DNA of 64,000 nucleotides from Streptomyces himalayensis subsp. himalayensis (GTDB lineage Bacteria; Actinomycetota; Actinomycetes; Streptomycetales; Streptomycetaceae), in assembly GCF_013778455.1 (NCBI RefSeq), contig NZ_JACEHE010000020.1, forward strand, positions 89,708-153,707. Reading direction: 5' to 3'. The position numbers and the translations under genes are program-made. Under the pieces are notes generated by a model. That model did no database searches. It saw nothing but the letters and a program-made list of their open reading frames with translations, and was not told where the DNA came from. This document shows positions 25,958 through 34,470 of this stretch, piece after piece (within the stretch, counting starts at the first letter, position 1; every line of letters begins with the position of its first letter).

Positions 25958-28852
25958 GTGACGCGCGGCCAAGCCGAAGCAAAAGGCGGTTTCGAATTGC
26001 CTGGCGCGTCAAGGCGCGATGCGCGGTTCACGGGCGGGGTGGGCAGTGGTGACAGAGCCACGGGCCACCCCCGCCGCCCCGGCTTCCAGGCCGAACGGTG
26101 TCGCTCCCAGCTGCTGGGCCGGCAGGCCGAGTGCGGGCAGCTCGACCGGCTGCTCGCGGCGGTTCGCGCAGGTGAGAGCCGGTCGCTGGTGGTGCGCGGT
26201 GAGGCGGGAGTGGGCAAGTCCGCGCTGCTGGAGCACCTGACGAAGACGGCTTCCGACTGCCGTGTGGTGGGCGCCGCGGGAGTGCAGTCGGAGATGGAGC
26301 TGGCGTTCGCGGCGGTGCACCAGCTCTGCGTGCCGCTGCTGGACCGGCTGGACGACCTGCCCGAACCACAGCGTGACGCGCTCGGCACAGCATTCGGCAT
26401 GCGTGCCGGGCCGGCGCCGGACCCCTTTCTCGTCAGCCTGGCCGTGCTGAGCCTGCTGGCGGCGGCGGCCGAGGACCGTCCGCTGGTGTGCGTGATCGAC
26501 GACGCCCAGTGGCTGGACCGTGCCTCGGTGCAGGTGCTGGCTTTCGTCGCGCGCCGCCTGTTCGCCGAGTCGGTGGCCTGCGTGTTCGCGGTCCGCGAGT
26601 CCGGCGAGGCGGACGCGGCGGACGGTCTGTCGGGGCTGCCGGTGATGGAGGTCGCGGGCCTGCGTGACGACGACGCGCACGCGCTGCTGAGCACGGTGGT
26701 CCTGGGCCAGATGGACGATCAGGTACGCGATCAGATCATCACCGAGGCTCGCGGCAACCCTCTGGCGTTGCTGGAACTGCCGCGCGACCTGCCTTCTCTC
26801 AAGCTTGCGGGCGGGTTCGTGGCCCCGGCCGCGCGCACGCTATCGGGCCGTATCGAAAAGAGCTTCCAGCGGCGGCTGGAGCGCCTGCCCGCCGACACCC
26901 GGCAGCTGTTGCTGCTGGCGGCCGCCGAGCCGCTCGGCGACCCGGTGCTGCTGTGGCGTGCGGCCGATCTGCTCGAGGACGGCGTCGGCATCGCGGCGGC
27001 CGACGCCGCCGAAGACATGATCGACGTCGGGGACCGGGTGCGCTTCCGGCATCCGCTGGTGCGTTCGGCGGTCTACCGGGCCGCGTCGCCGGAGCAGCGC
27101 AGGAGCGTCCATCATGCCCTGGCGGAGGCGACCGACATCGAGGCCGATCCGGACCGGCACGCCTGGCACCGCGCGCACGGCACCGCGCAGCCCGACGAGT
27201 GGACCGCCGCCGAACTCGAACACTCTGCCGCGCGCGCCCAGGCGCGCGGCGGCCTGGCCGCAGCGGCCGCTTTCCTGGAGCGGGCGGCCGCGCTCACCCC
27301 CGACCCCGGGCGCCGGGCCGAGCGCGCGCTGGCCGCCGCTCAGGCGACGCACCAGGCCGGGGCACCGGATAACGCACTGAAGCTGCTGTCCATCGCCGCG
27401 GCGGGCCCGGTCGATGACCGGCGGCGCGGCCGGATCGAATTGCTGCGCGCCCAGATCGCTTTCTCCATGGACCGTGGCAGGGACTCTTTTGCGCTGCTAC
27501 TCAAGGCCGCCCGCCGGCTTCAGCCGTATGACCCGCCGCTCGCTCGTGAGACGTACCTGGAAGCGATCAACGCGGCGCTGTTCGCCGGTCCGCTGGCCGA
27601 CAACGGCCAACTCAAAGTGGCCAAGGCTGCCCTGTCTGCGCCGGGAACGACGGGGGCTCCCCGTCCCGCCGATCTGCTGCTCGACGGCCTGACTACGTTG
27701 ATCAGCGACGGATACGGCGCCGGAGTACCGAGCCTGCAGCCGGCACTGAGTGCCTTCACAGATCCGGACCTTTCCCCGGAGCAGGGACTGCGCTGGCTCT
27801 GGCTCGCTGGTACCACGGCCGCGACCGTGTGGGACTACGAGACCTGGGACGTCCTCGCGACCCGGCACATCCAGCTTGTCAGGGAAAGCGGTGACGCCGC
27901 CATGCTGCCCTTCGCGCTGACTGCACTCGTCGCCGTGAACATGATCGCAGGCGAACTGGGCAGGGCTGCTTCGCTTCTGGAAGAGGTGAAGACGGTCTGC
28001 GAGGCGATCGGGATCGCCTACCCCGTTCACGGGTTCCTGCTGACCGCGGCCGGGCAAGGCCGCCAAACCGACCATGACGAGATGATGGGCACGGTCGTCG
28101 CGGAGGCGACCCGCCGGGGCGAGGGCAGCGCGTTGATCGTCAGCGGATGGACCACAGCGCTGCTGTGCAACAGCCGTGGCCGCTACGAGGACGCGCTGGT
28201 CGCCGCACGCCAGACAACCGACCACCCGCAGCGGGAAACCAGCGCCGCGCTGGGCTGGGCGCTGGTGGAGGAGGTCGAGGCGGCCGCCCGCAGTGGCGCG
28301 CTCGATCGGGCCGCCGACGCCTTCCGGCGGCTCAGCGAACGCACCGGCCCCAGCGGCACGAGCTGGGCACTGGGCGTCCAGGCGCGTTCACGGGCCCTCA
28401 TCAGCAGCGGCGCGGACGCCGAGGACCATTACCGTGAGGCGATCGACCGGCTTGGCCCGACCCGCATCCGTGGCGAGCTGGCCCGCGCCCACCTGGTCTA
28501 CGGCGAGTGGCTGCGCCGCGAGCGGCGCCGGTCCCAGGCACGTGAGCAGTTGCGCACCGCCCACGAGATGTTCACCGCCATGGGGATGGAGGCGTTCGCC
28601 GACCGGGCGGCGCGCGAGCTGCGGGCGACCGGCGAGACCGCTCGCAAACGGAGCGTCGAAACCACCGGCCAGCTCACGCCGCAGGAGAGCCAGATCGCCA
28701 GGCTGGCCCGCGAGGGGCTGACCAACAAGGAGATCGCCGGCCGCCTGTACCTGAGCACCCGCACGGTCGAGTACCACCTGCACAAGGTCTTCGCCAAGCT
28801 GGGCATCACCTCACGCAACCAGCTGGGACGTGACGCCTTCCGTGACCTGTGA
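25958..28852 (+). CDS. LAL-type LuxR-family ATP-binding regulator
   Basis: Large transcription factor, 964 aa, of the LAL/MalT-like group. Walker A GEAGVGKS is at residues 81-88, Walker B LVCVIDDAQWLD near 180. A long helical, TPR-like middle follows, and a LuxR helix-turn-helix occupies the last 65 residues (LTPQESQIARLAREGLTNKE, RTVEYHLHKVFAKLGI). In Streptomyces such proteins often activate secondary metabolism or sugar use, yet no biosynthetic cluster adjoins. The GTG at 25958 overlaps an upstream mini-frame by GTGA; the first 45 residues are atypical, so the true start may be further in. Confidence 0.9.
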   Translation: MTRGQAEAKGGFELPGASRRDARFTGGVGSGDRATGHPRRPGFQAERCRSQLLGRQAECGQLDRLLAAVRAGESRSLVVRGEAGVGKSALLEHLTKTASDCRVVGAAGVQSEMELAFAAVHQLCVPLLDRLDDLPEPQRDALGTAFGMRAGPAPDPFLVSLAVLSLLAAAAEDRPLVCVIDDAQWLDRASVQVLAFVARRLFAESVACVFAVRESGEADAADGLSGLPVMEVAGLRDDDAHALLSTVVLGQMDDQVRDQIITEARGNPLALLELPRDLPSLKLAGGFVAPAARTLSGRIEKSFQRRLERLPADTRQLLLLAAAEPLGDPVLLWRAADLLEDGVGIAAADAAEDMIDVGDRVRFRHPLVRSAVYRAASPEQRRSVHHALAEATDIEADPDRHAWHRAHGTAQPDEWTAAELEHSAARAQARGGLAAAAAFLERAAALTPDPGRRAERALAAAQATHQAGAPDNALKLLSIAAAGPVDDRRRGRIELLRAQIAFSMDRGRDSFALLLKAARRLQPYDPPLARETYLEAINAALFAGPLADNGQLKVAKAALSAPGTTGAPRPADLLLDGLTTLISDGYGAGVPSLQPALSAFTDPDLSPEQGLRWLWLAGTTAATVWDYETWDVLATRHIQLVRESGDAAMLPFALTALVAVNMIAGELGRAASLLEEVKTVCEAIGIAYPVHGFLLTAAGQGRQTDHDEMMGTVVAEATRRGEGSALIVSGWTTALLCNSRGRYEDALVAARQTTDHPQRETSAALGWALVEEVEAAARSGALDRAADAFRRLSERTGPSGTSWALGVQARSRALISSGADAEDHYREAIDRLGPTRIRGELARAHLVYGEWLRRERRRSQAREQLRTAHEMFTAMGMEAFADRAARELRATGETARKRSVETTGQLTPQESQIARLAREGLTNKEIAGRLYLSTRTVEYHLHKVFAKLGITSRNQLGRDAFRDL

Positions 28853-29044
28853 CCACAGCGACGGTGTCGATCCGGCGCCGGTCCGCGTAACACTGTGGAG
28901 CTCATGTTGCGGACACCACGGATGCGAGTGCGCACGGGCCACAGGACCCTGTGATGCATGCCGTACGCACTCGCATCGCCCCCCTATCCAGACAGGCCGA
29001 TCATCGCCGTGGCCGGTAACCTCTCGGCACCGAAGCGGCGGACA

Positions 29045-29848
29045 CTAGACCGTGTGGGTCCAGGCCGCCGCCTGGCTCTCCTTGAGCATGTCCTCCACGG
29101 CCTTCGGCACCACGTTGCGGAACTTGCCGCTGTCGTTCGACGCGACTTCGATCATCGCGTCGATCATCTCCTGCGGGTCGAGCCGCCCCTCGGGGACGCC
29201 GATGAGCGCATCGAAGCCGGCCTGCACGTCGGCCCGCTTGTTGAAGTTGCGGCTGTCGTCCAGCCACCGGAACGCCGTCTCGGTCATCGTCTCGTTGAAC
29301 CCGGTCAGGTACGCGCCCGGGTTCACCGTCTGGATCTTGATGTTGAACGGCCGCAGCTCGCCTTCGAGGGCCTCGGCGAGGGCCTCCAGCGCGTGCTTGG
29401 TCGACACGTACGGGCCGAAGCCGGCCGGGGTGAACAGCCCGCCCATCGAGGAGGTGAAGACCACCTTGCCCGGCCGGCCCTCGTCGATCCACTTGCGGGC
29501 GAACTTCTGGGCCAGCGACAGCGGCGCGAACACGTTGGTCTCGAAGTTGCGGCGCAGCAGCTCGACCGGGATCTCGCTCACCGGCCCGGCCTCGCCGATG
29601 CCGGCGTTGCTGAACAGCACGTCGATGTCGAACTTCAGCGCCGCCTCGACGTCGTAGGGGTCGAGGACGTCCAGCTTCTGGACCCGCAGGTTGTCCAGGC
29701 CCAGCTCGGCGGCCTTGTTCCGCAGGGCGGTCACCTGCGGATAGATCTGCGTGGTCGCGATGACGTCATGACCGGCCTGGGCCAGGCCGATGGCCACCCC
29801 CTCGCCGAACCCCGAACCCGCACCCGTGATCAAAATGCGCTTGCTCAT
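29045..29848 (-). CDS. SDR family oxidoreductase of the HbpS cassette
   Basis: 267 aa. TGAGSGFG at residues 8-15, SNAGIG for the second motif, and YVSTK with a preceding FTSSMGG complete the active site. The protein ends MLKESQAAAWTHTV, the tail also found in the decayed copy at 21.4 kb. GAAGGAAA precedes the ATG. It lies 38 bases downstream of the HbpS-like gene, in one operon divergent from an XRE regulator. The substrate is unknown. Confidence 0.9.
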   Translation of the reverse strand: MSKRILITGAGSGFGEGVAIGLAQAGHDVIATTQIYPQVTALRNKAAELGLDNLRVQKLDVLDPYDVEAALKFDIDVLFSNAGIGEAGPVSEIPVELLRRNFETNVFAPLSLAQKFARKWIDEGRPGKVVFTSSMGGLFTPAGFGPYVSTKHALEALAEALEGELRPFNIKIQTVNPGAYLTGFNETMTETAFRWLDDSRNFNKRADVQAGFDALIGVPEGRLDPQEMIDAMIEVASNDSGKFRNVVPKAVEDMLKESQAAAWTHTV

Positions 29849-29886
29849 CTTCGTGTTTCCTTCTTTCAGTTTCTTTGGTGCCTGAC

Positions 29887-30306
29887 TCAGACCGCGACCG
29901 CGACCGTGGCGAGCGCGGCGGCCGCTGCTTGTGCGATCGCGTCGTCCTGGTCCACCGACCCTCCGGACACGCCGACCGCTCCGACGACCTCACCTCCCAT
30001 GACCAATGGCCGTCCGCCGGCGAACACCACCAGGCCGCCGTTGCTGTTCTCCAGGCCGAACGACGTGCCGCCCGGCTTGCAGAACTCGAACAGCGCCTCG
30101 GAGTTCATCTGGAACAGCGCCGACGTGCGGGCCTTGCCCATCGCCACGTCGATGGAGCCCAGCAGGGCTCCGTCCATGCGCACGAAGGCCTTCAGATTGG
30201 CCCCCGTGTCCAGGACGGCGATGTTGACCGGGACCGATATCTCGGTTGCCTTGGCGACACCGGCGGCTAGCGTCCGCTCGGCCTCGCCCAATGAGAGAAC
30301 TGTCAT
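29887..30306 (-). CDS. HbpS/GlcG-like (DUF336) protein
   Basis: 139 aa. The family includes HbpS of Streptomyces, an extracellular heme- and iron-binding oligomer that modulates a sensor kinase, and GlcG of glycolate loci. Features are ISVPVNIAVLDTGANLKAFV, MDGALLGSID, FGLENSNGGLVVFAGGRPLV and VVGAVGVSGGSVDQD. No signal peptide is visible, unlike secreted HbpS, so it is probably cytoplasmic. It is first in a two-gene operon with the SDR. Three broken relatives occur in the window at 14.7, 21.1 and 32.1 kb. Confidence 0.87.
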   Translation of the reverse strand: MTVLSLGEAERTLAAGVAKATEISVPVNIAVLDTGANLKAFVRMDGALLGSIDVAMGKARTSALFQMNSEALFEFCKPGGTSFGLENSNGGLVVFAGGRPLVMGGEVVGAVGVSGGSVDQDDAIAQAAAAALATVAVAV

Positions 30307-30417
30307 GCCTGAAGTTCACGGCACGGCGTTCATGCGTGGAAGGGGAGCGTTCGTCCCTCCGACGGCCGCCACCCTAGGCAGGCCAGTACCCCCCCTCGCC
30401 GCCGGACGGTGGGCCCG
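30307..30417. promoter_or_regulatory. Divergent promoter region of the intact cassette
   Basis: Between the HbpS-like and XRE genes. On the minus strand it contains GGGGTACTGGCCTGCCTAGG at about 30373-30392, the block shared with the two decayed copies. Conservation between copies that have lost their genes around it suggests a promoter and operator. Confidence 0.6.
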
Positions 30418-31326
30418 ATGAAGCGCAACACGACCCTCCGGGATTTCCTGCGTTCACGCCGTGCCCGGGTGACACCCCAGGAAGCGGGCGTACCGCCCGG
30501 CTGCGGACTGCGCCGCGTGCCAGGCCTCCGCCGAGAAGAGGTCGCCCACCTCGCCGGCATCAGCGTGGACTACTACGTCCGCTTCGAGCAGGGCCGATGC
30601 CCCAACGTCTCGGACGCCCTACTGGACTCGGTCGCCAGGATTCTGCGCCTGACCCCCACCGAGCGCCTTTACCTGTACGACATCGCCCGGGCGCCGTACA
30701 CCCGCGCACTCGCGCCTGCCGGCGCCCAGCAGATCAGCAACGGCGTGCGGCTGCTGCTCGACAACCTCTCCACCCCGGCGTTCGTACTCGGCCGGCTGCT
30801 CGACCTCCTCGCCATCAACCAACCCGCCCGCGTCCTGCACCCCGGCCTGGAAACCCACGGAAACTACCTGCGCTGGCTGATGCTCGACACCGCGAGCCGC
30901 ACACTGTGCGCGGACTGGGACCTCGCAGCACGCGAGGCGATCGCCATGCTGCGCCTCAACGCGGCCCCCTACCCGCACGACCCGACCTTCGCCACGCTGA
31001 TCGACGAGCTCGCCAGGGCGAACGCGGAGTTCCGCCGTCTCTGGGACACCCACGACGTCGACGTCTGCAAAAACGGCAATCGCCGCTACCGCCATCCCAT
31101 GGCCGGCGAGATCATGCTCCACAGCGAACGCCTCGACATCATGAACGCGCCTGACCAGGCGCTCTTCACCTACAGCGTCATCCCAGGCTCATCATCGGAC
31201 GCCGCCCTCCGCAAGCTCGCCCCCACCACCAACCCGGCCAGCGCCACGCAGACCGTAAGAACAACGGCCCCCGCCATCCCCGGGTCTGTGCGGTCTTCGG
31301 TGCAACTTTCAATGCCCCGCGGGTAA
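30418..31326 (+). CDS. XRE-family regulator with MmyB-like ligand-binding domain
   Basis: 302 aa. Helix-turn-helix at about residues 15-60 (RVPGLRREEVAHLAG, then VDYYVRFEQGRCPNVSDALL), followed by the MmyB-type sensor part (LLDNLSTPAFVLGRLLDLLA, then GNYLRWLMLDTASRTL). The ATG at 30418 is preferred because MKRNTTLRDFL aligns with the starts of the two decayed copies. It is divergent from the HbpS-SDR operon and presumably represses it. The C-terminal 40 residues, after TYSVIPGSSSDAALRKLAP, look like an extension from sequence drift. Confidence 0.88.
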   Translation: MKRNTTLRDFLRSRRARVTPQEAGVPPGCGLRRVPGLRREEVAHLAGISVDYYVRFEQGRCPNVSDALLDSVARILRLTPTERLYLYDIARAPYTRALAPAGAQQISNGVRLLLDNLSTPAFVLGRLLDLLAINQPARVLHPGLETHGNYLRWLMLDTASRTLCADWDLAAREAIAMLRLNAAPYPHDPTFATLIDELARANAEFRRLWDTHDVDVCKNGNRRYRHPMAGEIMLHSERLDIMNAPDQALFTYSVIPGSSSDAALRKLAPTTNPASATQTVRTTAPAIPGSVRSSVQLSMPRG

Positions 31327-31342
31327 GGCCCTGACCTGCCTG

Positions 31343-31949
31343 TCAATTGGCGAGGAGGTCCAGTAGCCGACCGAGGACGAACGCCGGGGTGGAGAAGTTC
31401 TCGAGCAGCAGGCGCAATCCGTCGCTTAAGTCGCTGGTCGTCGGCAGGCGTGGGAGCTTTTGTGGCTGGCTTCTGGGCAATCTCGTACAAGTAAAGGCGC
31501 TCGAACGGGGTGAGGTGCACAATCCTGGCGCCCGCGTACAACAACGCGTTCGGTCGCGCCCGGCGAAGTGGTGTAGGCGTGCGGAGTTTGCAACTCCGCA
31601 GGTCGCAGCCGCGACAAGCACGACACCTCGGCGATGCGCGCCGCCGACCGCGGGGAGCGGCGCGGGGACCGCCGTGCGGTGTCGGCGATCGTCGGCCGCG
31701 CGCAGGCCAGCCGGACCCCGACCGTCCGGATCGCTACACCACGCGGCGGGGACGCCACCACGCGTACGACACGTTGGGGCAACGGCCCTGCTCGAAGCGG
31801 ACGTAGATGCCGGCGAGGTCGGCCACCTCTTCCCGCCGAAGGCCGGGCACACGGCGTGATCCAGGTCCGAGCGGCAGACCCACCTCCTGGGGTGTCACCC
31901 GGGCACGGCGTGAGCACAGGAAATCCCGGAGCATCGTGCTGCGCCTCAT
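31343..31949 (-). pseudogene. XRE/MmyB regulator disrupted by a MITE-like insertion
   Basis: The minus strand begins MRRSTMLRDFLCSRRARVTP and follows the 30.4-kb regulator as far as EQGRCPNVSYA, with SVDY deleted from LAGISVDYYVRF. At that codon 211 foreign bases intervene. Afterwards the same protein resumes (LLYAGARIVHLTPFERLYLY, then LRLLLENFSTPAFVLGRLLD) and stops at LLAN. The remaining 190 or so residues are missing. Confidence 0.8.
31550..31760. mobile_element. MITE-like 211-bp insertion with terminal inverted repeats
   Basis: Removing these bases restores the reading frame of the XRE pseudogene. The insertion is flanked by the direct repeat CGCGT at 31545-31549 and 31761-31765. The ends form an imperfect inverted repeat of about 29 bases sharing an exact GTGGTGTAG (left 31568-31576, complement at 31733-31741). 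Inside is a 9-bp-arm palindrome at 31580-31600. No protein is encoded. Short size, inverted ends and target duplication define a miniature element mobilised by an absent transposase. Confidence 0.7.
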
Positions 31950-32061
31950 CGGGGTCTGCCCTGCGGCAGCGAAGGGGGGTACTGGCGTACCCAGGGTGGT
32001 GCCCGTCCCATGGACAAACGCCGCCCTACTGCGGCTGACCGCCATGTCGTCACATACAGGC

Positions 32062-32120
32062 ATGCCAACTCTCTCGTGGGCGAGGCCGAGCAGGAGCTAT
32101 CCGCAGGCGTCGCCAGGGAC
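32062..32120 (+). pseudogene. HbpS-like N-terminal remnant, copy 3
   Basis: The first 58 bases match the copy at 21075 except for one missing T, which shifts the frame after MPTLS. Homology ends near 32117. The upstream promoter block (31973-32061) is nearly identical to that at 20985-21074. Confidence 0.65.
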
Positions 32121-32329
32121 TCGGTGCATCGGGCTGAACGGTCGTCGATCACCGGGATGACTGCCTCGCGCGGTTCCAGTGGGCGCAGGCATCCATCAGA
32201 TGACTCGCCCCGCACCAGCACTGCGCAATGCACAGAAGAAACGTCTTGGCGAAGCCTTGGCCGAGCGGAGAAACCCGGCGCGCGACGGGGCGGACCCGGA
32301 GCCGACGATACCAACGGGACGGGTGACAG

Positions 32330-32426
32330 AGGGGGCTTTACGTATCCGGTCAGGTGACGGATGTCCCAAGGGATGATCCACGCCATGGTCGCTGCAGCTA
32401 CCGCATTCAGGAAAGGGAGGGGCGCC
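32330..32426 (+). repeat. Duplicated 5' leader, copy A
   Basis: About 97 bases upstream of the SsgA-like gene closely match 34374-34470. Shared blocks include GGGCTTTACG, GATGTCCCAAGG, GGGAGGGG and the first codons ATGCCCGACAAACAAC. In both copies a frame MSQG... is open into the downstream gene. It probably carries the promoter or a translational control region. Confidence 0.7.
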
Positions 32427-32882
32427 ATGCCCGACAAACAACCGGAGATTTCGGCTGACCAACTCGCCGTCGATCACATCAGCTCACTGCCCATGCATAT
32501 CCACCGCATCCTGTGGTCGTCGATCCGTCTCCCGATGCGCGCCGCGTTCCATTACGACCCAGACGATCCCCTGACGGTGTCCGTCTGTCTACACCCTCCG
32601 GAGAGCCCTGCCGTGACCTGGGTCATCTCCCGTGATCTGCTCTATGAGGGCACGCAGGGGCCCACCGGCATAGGTGACGTGAGGCTGTGGCCCTCACTGA
32701 CTTACGCCCGGTCCGTGGTGTACATGCGGCTTGAATCGCATGGCATGGCAGCGCTGTTCGAGGTGAACCTGCCGAAGCTGGAGGGCTGGCTGCTGAGCAC
32801 CTTCGACCTTGTGCCACCCGGTACGGAACTGGACAGGACCAACTGGGACCTGTTGGTGGAGCGCCTGCTCGACGATGCCTGA
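32427..32882 (+). CDS. SsgA-like sporulation/cell-division protein (SALP)
   Basis: 151 aa. SsgA-like proteins are restricted to morphologically complex actinomycetes and control septum placement and spore-wall synthesis, for example SsgB recruiting FtsZ. Family marks are YDPDDPLTVSVCLH, VTWVISRDLLYEGTQGPTG, GDVRLWPS and PPGTELDRTNWDLLVERLL. The ATG at 32427 has GGGAGGGG just upstream and gives the usual length; an in-frame ATG at 32361 (MSQG) would add 22 residues. The leader is a near-duplicate of that before the membrane protein at 34.5 kb, so the two genes may be co-regulated. Confidence 0.9.
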   Translation: MPDKQPEISADQLAVDHISSLPMHIHRILWSSIRLPMRAAFHYDPDDPLTVSVCLHPPESPAVTWVISRDLLYEGTQGPTGIGDVRLWPSLTYARSVVYMRLESHGMAALFEVNLPKLEGWLLSTFDLVPPGTELDRTNWDLLVERLLDDA

Positions 32883-32956
32883 GCGCCCCCTCGGACGAGC
32901 GCTGCTGACCCACCCCGGGGACGAGAGCAGAGCACCTATCGGATTTGGAGCACGAC

Positions 32957-33817
32957 ATGACGACATTGACCGCCGCCGCATCGGGATCGTTCACGATCGG
33001 CGCCGACCTGACGGTGAACCGCCTGGGGTTCGGCTCGATGCGGCTCACCGGCAAGGGTGTCTGGGGCGACCCGAAGGACGCGGACGAGGCGGTGCGTGTG
33101 CTGCGGCGCGCCGTCGAGCTGGGCGTGGGCTTCATCGACACGGCCGACAGCTATGGACCGTTCGTGGCCGAGCAGCTCATCAAGAAGGCGCTGCACCCGT
33201 ACCGGGACGACCTCGTCATCGCCACGAAGGCGGGACTGACCCGGCAGGGCCCGGACCTGTGGACCCCGCTCGGCCGCCCCGAGTACCTGCGTCAGCAGGC
33301 CGAGCTGAGCATGCGGCACCTGGGTGTGGAGCGCATCGATCTGTTCCAGCTGCACCGCATCGACCGTACGGTGGCGCTCGAGGACCAGGTGGGCGAGCTG
33401 AAGAAGCTGCAGGACGAGGGCAAGATCCGCCACATCGGACTGTCCGAGGTCAGCGTCGCCGACGTCCGAGCGGCGCAGAAGGTGGCGCCGATCGCGACCG
33501 TGCAGAACCTGTACAACGTGGCCAACCGCTCGGCGGAGGAGCTCCTCGACTACTCGACAGCCAACGGCATCGGGTTCATCCCGTGGTACCCGCTCGCGAC
33601 CGGCGCCCTCGCGGCGCACGGCGGACCCCTGGCAGAGATCGCCGAGCGCACCGGGCACACCCCCGGCCAGCTCGCCCTCGCCTGGCTGTTGAAGCGCTCG
33701 CCCGTCATGCTGCCGATCCCCGGCACCTCATCAATCGCGCACCTGGAGGACAACATCACGGCCGCATCCGTTCAACTGTCCGATGAGGACTTCGAGGCGC
33801 TCGCCGCCGCGGTCTGA
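32957..33817 (+). CDS. Aldo/keto reductase
   Basis: NADPH-dependent carbonyl reductase, 286 aa, TIM barrel. The catalytic tetrad is complete: Asp61 and Tyr66 in DTADSYGP, Lys91 in ATKAGL, His133 in QLHRID. The C-terminal LPIPGTSSIAHLEDNI contributes cofactor binding. GGAG lies seven bases before the ATG. This branch resembles bacterial YdbC/AKR oxidoreductases with broad aldehyde use. It follows the SsgA-like gene by 74 bases in the same direction, but a functional link is not obvious. Confidence 0.92.
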   Translation: MTTLTAAASGSFTIGADLTVNRLGFGSMRLTGKGVWGDPKDADEAVRVLRRAVELGVGFIDTADSYGPFVAEQLIKKALHPYRDDLVIATKAGLTRQGPDLWTPLGRPEYLRQQAELSMRHLGVERIDLFQLHRIDRTVALEDQVGELKKLQDEGKIRHIGLSEVSVADVRAAQKVAPIATVQNLYNVANRSAEELLDYSTANGIGFIPWYPLATGALAAHGGPLAEIAERTGHTPGQLALAWLLKRSPVMLPIPGTSSIAHLEDNITAASVQLSDEDFEALAAAV

Positions 33818-33941
33818 AGCTGTGACACCCGCTGTGACAATCACGGGCCGTTGCGCACAGCGGTGGCCGGCAAGGGGTTCGCTCTCCTGACGGCCGGAGA
33901 TGCTCCGCCATCCGACATCCCGTGATCCCAACGGGGAGAAG

Positions 33942-34274
33942 ATGTCCGCACGTTCCTCATCACCGGCGTGAGCAGTGGCCTCGGCCGCGCGTGCGCCACC
34001 GCCGCCCTCGAGGCCGGCCACACCGTCGTCGGCACCGTCCGCAACCCGGACCAGGTCGCCGCCTTTCGAACAGCCCGCTGCGGGCCATGCCCACGCCCGC
34101 CCACTCGACGTCACCGACACCGACACCGACAGCGTCGCGCCGACCGTTGCGGCGATCGAGCACGAGATAAGTCCCGACGTGCCCGTCAACAACGCCGGCT
34201 ACGGGGTGGAAGGCACCTTCGAGGAGACGCCGAACCCGTCGCCGATCGCCACGGCAGCTCGGGCCTGCCCCTGA
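33942..34274 (+). pseudogene. SDR remnant
   Basis: Starts as a Rossmann domain (VRTFLITGVSSGLGRACATA, then AGHTVVGTVRNPDQVAAF), shifts frame near 34066, and resumes as PLDVTDTDTD and VNNAGYGVEGTFEE. It ends at a TGA before the catalytic tyrosine. At least one frameshift and loss of the C-terminal half. Confidence 0.75.
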
Positions 34275-34373
34275 CAAGGACGGACACGCGCATTCACCAT
34301 GCCACCGCGGCTGTCTCCTGCGGCGTCATATGACAGATCCAGTGCGCCGCATGGTGAAACCGGCCGACTGGTC

Positions 34374-34470
34374 GGGCTTTACGCATCCCGTCAGATGACC
34401 GATGTCCCAAGGACTGCCGCGCCGTGGTTGCGGCAATGCCACCACATTCATGAAAAAAGAGGGAGGGGCC
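34374..34470 (+). repeat. Duplicated 5' leader, copy B
   Basis: Matches copy A at 32330-32426, with a few substitutions and small gaps. It contains the same GATGTCCCAAGG block and GGGAGGGG ribosome site, and leads into identical first codons (MPDKQ) of an unrelated gene. Because the downstream proteins are unrelated, the leader itself was duplicated or recombined onto a second gene. Confidence 0.7.

Noticed and set aside
23555..28852. Reading the LAL regulator and its fragment as part of an antibiotic cluster
   Set aside because: No polyketide, peptide synthase, terpene or RiPP genes are present in the window, so no cluster is claimed.
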